This document shows positions 58,801 through 64,000 of a stretch of 64,000 nucleotides of DNA, in pieces. The notes below the pieces were generated by a model. That model was not told the DNA's origin. It did no database searches and saw only the letters and a program-made list of their open reading frames with translations. The stretch's first letter is position 1. Each line of letters opens with the position of its first letter. The DNA is from Mycteria americana (taxonomy: Eukaryota > Chordata > Aves > Ciconiiformes > Ciconiidae): NCBI RefSeq assembly GCF_035582795.1, contig NC_134367.1, forward strand, positions 46,727,062 to 46,791,061, written 5' to 3'. The position numbers and the translations under genes are program-made.

Positions 58801-61453
58801 AACCTACCTCTAATGATGAACAGAAACCAGATGCGTACAGAAACAAGAATGAAAAGACCCTATCACTGGGTTTATGACTAAAGTAAATAACAGGATTGAG
58901 TGGGTAAAAGGAGAAGTACTTTGATGACATATTTTTGGTAGTATCTTATAGCAAATGTTTTGCTAGTGTCTTATGCAAATTTCCAGGGATCCCTGTCAAT
59001 ATCCAAACTCATAAAGTAAATTGTAACTTTTCCTTATGCTCTCTATCCCACCTTAAATGTATTTAAAATATATGAACGCACCAAGAGGGAAAAACATCTG
59101 GGTGGATGGTCTAACATGGGTTTTCCTACATATTCATATTTCATACATATTCCTTTAAAAAGCAAAACACTTAAGTACCATAAAGAGAGCCATGGCTTCT
59201 AACTAATGATGTTGGCCCGCAAGTGAAAATTTTGTGTGTGAAAAGGCAGTCGGATGACAGAGCTGACAGACTATGCACTCGCGTGATTTGAACACTGATG
59301 TAAACAGTACCATCACCACAGAAAATCTGAGGGCGTAACAACTGAAATAGCTGGAAAATAACCACTGAACTCACAGTATCTTGGCAGGATAACCATGTGG
59401 ACAAAAACTGGGAAAAAAGTGGTTCAAGATGTCATAAGAGAAAATGAAGGGCAATATGAGCAAAGGATGAACTTCAGAGAAACGTTAATTCTGTGAAGTC
59501 TAAAAAGAAAAGAAGAAGAAATAGTAAAGTAATAACAAGTAATGAAAAGGAACTGTGGTTGCAGCACAGTGTGTGAGATAGCAGGCTGAAGCCCACACAA
59601 GATAATGTGTTAAGCTGAGACTCACGCTGTACCCCTGCCTAAAGGGCTGAGTTGGCGCAGATGAAGGAAGACAACGGCTGCGCGTAACTTCCCATCTACT
59701 CTGGAAGGGTGTGTGGGAGTCAGCTAATTAATGGGGGTAAAAACAGATAAAACCGTAAATGACTACGGAAAACTAGTTTGAGCTCTTTGAAAGTCAAAGT
59801 CTTGCCACCGAGAGCAAAAAATTTCATTCCATTTTCTTCCTCCATACTAACTGCCCCAGTTTGTTTTGATGACACATCTAAAGTGGAACAACTTGTCCTT
59901 GATCCACGATTGATGCTCACAGCAGGACCCGTGAGACGCTAGCTGCATTTCTGTGAATCTCACAGAAACAAAACTACAGAGCACCAGTTCTTCAATATTT
60001 CATGAAGAAAACTGACAAAATATTTACAACCGTAGTAAACTGCAATTTCACAAAGGCATATTCCGCTATCAAACTGGCACATGTTCATGCCACTATTATG
60101 CTTCCATTTAAAAAGCTAGAAAATGAGAGCGGAAAGAATCCTTTAAACATGACTCTGCTTTATATGCTTGTATGAGAGGATTATTTAATCAAATTGGGAA
60201 ATACTTGTAGCTAAAGACGACACACAACAAGAATACAGTGCTACCCCTGGAGTTACTGCCATCCACTTCTACATTCTTGATGTCTTACTTTATTCTTGTG
60301 CATCTATGTTTAATATGCCATCATGCGTATCCTGTTTAACCGTGTGAGTAGCAACACACCCATAGCAAGAGCAGGATGGAATCCTAAAGTCAAGGACATC
60401 AACAGCAAAAGACCGAATGAAGTTCTAAAAAAAATCCCTAAAAAATCCCTAAAAAAATCTAAAAAAATAATCAGAGAATCAAAACATTAACTCAAATACA
60501 ACGTGCAATGTTGCAGTTATGGGTCTAAAATACAACATCGCCAATTAATCCAGAGGACCGTCACCAGGCTGCCATCTAATCACCAGGCACATACCGGTCT
60601 GCAATTGCTGAAAAAGAAACTTCAGGTAGCGGAGCGCCAGCGCTGCGGCCACACGCGTCGCCTGCTAAAACACTCGGTGTGGGGAGCCCGCAGCCTGCGT
60701 TCACACGGCCACGCAGCAGCGGCAGCAGGCCGGCAGTGGCACCACCAGGCCGGCATATGCCACGCTGTCAGAGCGGGGCAGAAATAATCACGCCAGCCTC
60801 ATGACACAGAACCGCAAGACCATTTCTTAACTGCATTCGCTTGCCAACTTGCCTAATGCAAAGTGAACGGAGCTTATGTTTAAACCCGACCAAAGGCGAT
60901 GCTACCGACTCTCTCTAATTTAATAGACCGAGAAACTCACTGCAGGTCACGGAGACGGCCCGGTGCTGCTGTCTCCATGTCACGGTATGGTTAACCTATT
61001 TTAGACCGACAGCGGACGGTCGGCACCAGCAGCCCGTCGCCGGCTACCCAAAACGCGCCCACGCGAGCCGTACTTGGCCGCCAGTTCAGCACACCGCGGG
61101 AGAAGCGCCGGGCAGGGCTGCCCCGGGCGCCCCCGGCAGCGAGGAGGGCGGGCGGCCCGCCCGGCCCGGCCCGGGGCACGGCGCGGCTGTGCCCCCCGCC
61201 GCCCGCCCCCAGCCCGGCACAAGCGTCGCGCCCCCTCCCTGCGTCCCGCCCGGCTGCACCTGCGCGGCGCCCTCCGGGACGCGGCTCCGCAGGCCGCGGG
61301 CCCGGCCGCCGCCATGGCGGGGCGGGTCGGCCCGGCCCGGCCCGGCGCTCCAGCCGCGGCCGCCGCCGAGGCTCCGCGGCCCCCCGGCTCCGCTGGAGGA
61401 GCCCGCCGCGGCCACGGCCTCCCCCCTCCCCGCCCCGAGCGCCCCGCACTCAC
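52856..61453 (-). other. USP45: USP45 intron 1 (predicted)
   Basis: An 8.6-kb intron between the predicted non-coding exon 1 and exon 2. It includes A-rich runs (57080-57120; 60427-60468) and a second weak LINE-tail-like phrase near 57455-57530. An unexplained minus-strand open frame (53958-54233) is noted as a finding. Length depends on the exon-1 donor call. Confidence 0.6.
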
Positions 61454-61760
61454 GGAGCGGCGGACGGCAGGCAGGCAGGCAAGCGCGGCGGCAGGAAGCG
61501 GCGGAGGAAGCTGGGCCGCAGCCAGGGCCGCGCCGCTCCGCTCTGCTCCGCCTGGCGCGGCCCGCCCCCGGCCTCGCCGCGCCGCTCCCCGCCCCAGCCT
61601 CAGCCCGGACGGCTCTCCGCGGGCCCCGGGGCGGCGGGCGGGCTGCCCCCGGCGCCGTACGAGCCGGCAAAGAGGCGGCGGCGGGGGGCAGGTAGCGTGG
61701 AGGGCGGGTGGGATCGGGGGGGTGGTGCCGGTTCGAGGGCAAAATGCGTCTCCCGGGTAG
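60990..61760. promoter_or_regulatory. USP45: CpG island, USP45 promoter region (probably bidirectional)
   Basis: About 770 bp of extremely GC-rich and CpG-dense sequence with many GGGCGG/CCGCCC Sp1-type boxes and no TATA box. It lies exactly where the USP45 5' end is expected. In human a head-to-head neighbour (TSTD3) starts at the same place; no coding exon of it can be recognised here, so bidirectionality is inference. Confidence 0.75.
61454..61560 (-). other. USP45: USP45 exon 1 (non-coding, predicted; 5' end approximate)
   Basis: On the minus strand CCGCTCC is followed by GTGAGTGCGG, a strong donor, at 61453. No USP45 coding sequence lies upstream of exon 2, so the exon would be 5' UTR only. 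The transcription start cannot be placed from sequence. Confidence 0.5.
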
Positions 61761-64000
61761 GAAGGGCGGTGGGGGAGCGGGGCTGCCCGCGGCTGCCGGC
61801 TGGGCGGGAGCGTACCTGGGCCCGCTGAGAGGCAACAGGTAGCGGCAGCTCTGGCCGCGGGGCACCTTAGAAACTGAAGGCAAAGAAGGGAAGGGGGTGC
61901 AAAGGAAGGGAGACATGATGGGGGTTACCTTCGCATCTGAATTTGGCGGGGTCTTGCTGAAAGACCTGGAGATACTGCACTGGGTTTGTGCATGTGGGGA
62001 GCAAGCTAACAGGCTTGCCGGCGTGCAAGGGTGTGGATAGTCGTACCCAGAGGTTATGCAGAAGGGTCTGGGCCCTGCGTGGATTTTCAGGGTAGCCACC
62101 GTGGGAGGGACTGGAGGGAGATCAGAATCAAAGGTGCCCATCCCAGCTGAGGGACAGGCAGAGTAAAGGGTGTCCAGCACACGAGGGAGGAGCTAGTAGA
62201 AACTGGGACTGAGATTAAACTCAGCATGTGGCTATACAGCAAGGGGGGCTTTATTTGGACAGAAGGGAAATCTGAATTAAGGACTGAGAGATAGTAGTTT
62301 TATTGGAATAAGATTATCCAGTGATAAGGCATAGAGCAAAAAGGGGGAAAGGGTGAAGTTGCTGTGGCACCGCTCAGGAACCAAGGATGGAGAACCTGTA
62401 ATGGATCTGCTGACAAACAGGCTGAAAGAATGATTAGAGAAGCATGTAGAAGTCATTGGACCAAGCAAAGTCAAGATGTCAAGAAGAGTATTGTTGAAAG
62501 AGGTTGACAGATTAAGCGGGATTTTATTTAGGTAGGAGGAATTCTTCAGGCACTTCAATGACAGCGGTGACAACTGAGCACAGAGATCTGCAGGCAGACT
62601 GCAGGCCGTGTAACAGAGAAGCCCCGGACATGGGTTGTGAACACCATGTTCATGGAGTCTATATGTGAAAGGGAGAAAGAATATGGGACAATAATCTGAA
62701 ACAAACTGGATCAAGAAGTGGGTCCTTCCTCCTCTGCACAGGAGAGATTAGAGAATTATTGCACTGCCAAAGCAATAACTAGATTAAAAGGTTAAAGAGA
62801 AGGAAGGAAAAGTGAACATGTGTGAAAGGGGGACAGTGTGATGTGAAGAGGAATACGTTCATTTAGCACAGGAGAGGAGAACAGAAATATCTGGAAGAGG
62901 TTGAAATATCAGGGCACTGGCAGAAGGGGAAGGCAAGCAAAGGAGGTGGAAAAGATGAGGTGAGAAAAGGCTACCCAAAGGAAATTGTTTGAATTCTGTG
63001 CAGAGAGTGAGGACAGCAGGCTGTATGCATAGGTTCCCATTGTGTTGGGAAAAATGATATATAAATTACAGCTGCATGTTAGGAAAACAGATTTGTCACA
63101 GAAATAAGCCAGGTCCCCAGCTTTCCTCCAGAAGCACTCAACAATGCAAAAGCAGAGCCAAAGAAAGCCAATGTTGAGATTGAATCATGTCTGGGGTTTG
63201 GTAATGAGAGAAAATGAAGGGTCAAGGGCAAAGAAGAAAGAAACATGAAGAACATCAGCAATCAGAGGCATGAAAGAAAGAAAAGCAGAGAGGAAAGGCT
63301 GAAAGCAAATAGTAAAGCACGGTGAAGAATACTATGGGAAGGCTGAAAAGTTTGTGGGTGGAAAAAACCCAGATGATAGTCAGAACAAGAAGATGCAGTA
63401 ACAAAAAAATCAGAAAGGCAGTAAGACTTGATGAAGGCCTAGGTCTGTGAACCATTTCTTTGATCAACGAAGGCTTCAGTCGAGTGAGAAGATGAGGATA
63501 AAGAATGTGCAAGGGTAAATGCAGCTAGGTAATCAGCTGGGAAATGACGCCACCGGGGATGAGTGTGGGAGGCTGGGCAGAAATGGAGAGCGAAATGAAG
63601 AAGAACTGAAATGGAGAGAGTCCCAAGAGGTGAAATGAAGAAAGCTGCTGAGGAGGGGTTGAGTGAGTGCTGAATGACAGTGCCACGAAGGCGAGAGGGG
63701 AATTGAATGTGCTGCTTCCCACCCTTTCACCGACCAGAGGAGTTTGCCTAGCTTGATCTCCTCTGACGTCAAACTCTCAGTCTTTCACAAGATGGCTAGT
63801 GGATCATTCCTATTTCTGCAAGCAAGCTAGTGTGTTCTCTCTTTGTGTGTACATATGTATAATCCAGGGTCAAATTAAAACCATAAATTAATTTCTAAAA
63901 ATGCAACTTCATGTGAATATGCATTTCATACAACAAGTATCCTGACATTCCACATCGTATGCTTTATGGTCCTTATAGTGATATATGCAAAAAATGGAGA
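61761..64000. other. Upstream flank, purine-rich, no gene recognised
   Basis: After the CpG island the plus strand becomes strikingly rich in A and G from about 62180 to 63770. Leucine/serine-rich open frames on the minus strand are a by-product of this composition. No conserved protein, RNA gene or known repeat was recognised. Confidence 0.6.

Noticed and set aside
61074..61760. Long overlapping open frames on both strands (up to 364 codons, 61086-62180 minus; 228 codons plus)
   Set aside because: Extreme GC content removes stop codons in all frames; the translations are Ala/Gly/Arg/Pro-rich and unrecognisable. Treated as CpG-island by-products.
1..64000. Bacterial-type features: operons, CRISPR arrays, riboswitches, replication origins
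   Set aside because: None is visible; the window is vertebrate nuclear DNA with an intron-rich gene.

Overview
The window is nuclear DNA from a bird. Three things show this: long introns with AT-rich non-coding sequence, two solo LTRs of a retrovirus-like family that is common in avian genomes (2113-2686 and 29156-29719), and a CR1 LINE fragment (51106-about 52580). Nothing bacterial, phage-like or operon-like is present. The species cannot be named from the sequence alone.

One protein-coding gene fills nearly the whole window, on the minus strand: USP45, ubiquitin-specific peptidase 45. I reconstructed 17 coding exons (numbered 2-18 here) from splice sites, reading phase and the recognisable protein. 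They join without a frame break into a 2454-nt CDS (52845 down to 5604) encoding 817 aa, close to the roughly 814 aa of human USP45. The protein has a basic N-terminus, a ZnF-UBP domain (about residues 35-137), a split USP catalytic domain with Cys200, His748 and Asp791, and a long acidic Ser-rich insert, mostly in exon 14. A non-coding exon 1 probably lies in a strong CpG island at about 60990-61760, with a consensus donor at 61453. The 3' UTR ends near 4584, at an AATAAA followed by a GT-rich element.

Layout by coordinate: 1-4583 is the 3' flank, with one solo LTR, a microsatellite and a 30-bp palindrome; 4584-61560 is USP45; 61560-64000 is the upstream flank, which starts in the CpG island and becomes a purine-rich stretch with no recognisable gene. 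The introns hold the second solo LTR (intron 8), the CR1 fragment (intron 2), degraded SINE/LINE traces, a small tandem repeat (intron 8) and an unexpected GC-rich island (intron 9).

The most interesting signal is that intron-9 island (about 20190-20770). It contains a 21-nt candidate exon, 20491-20511, with an in-frame ATG, a preceding pyrimidine tract plus AG and a consensus GTGAGT donor. Both neighbouring exon junctions are phase 0. It could therefore be an in-frame microexon, or an alternative first exon giving a USP45 form without the ZnF-UBP domain and the catalytic Cys. This is inference and needs transcript data.
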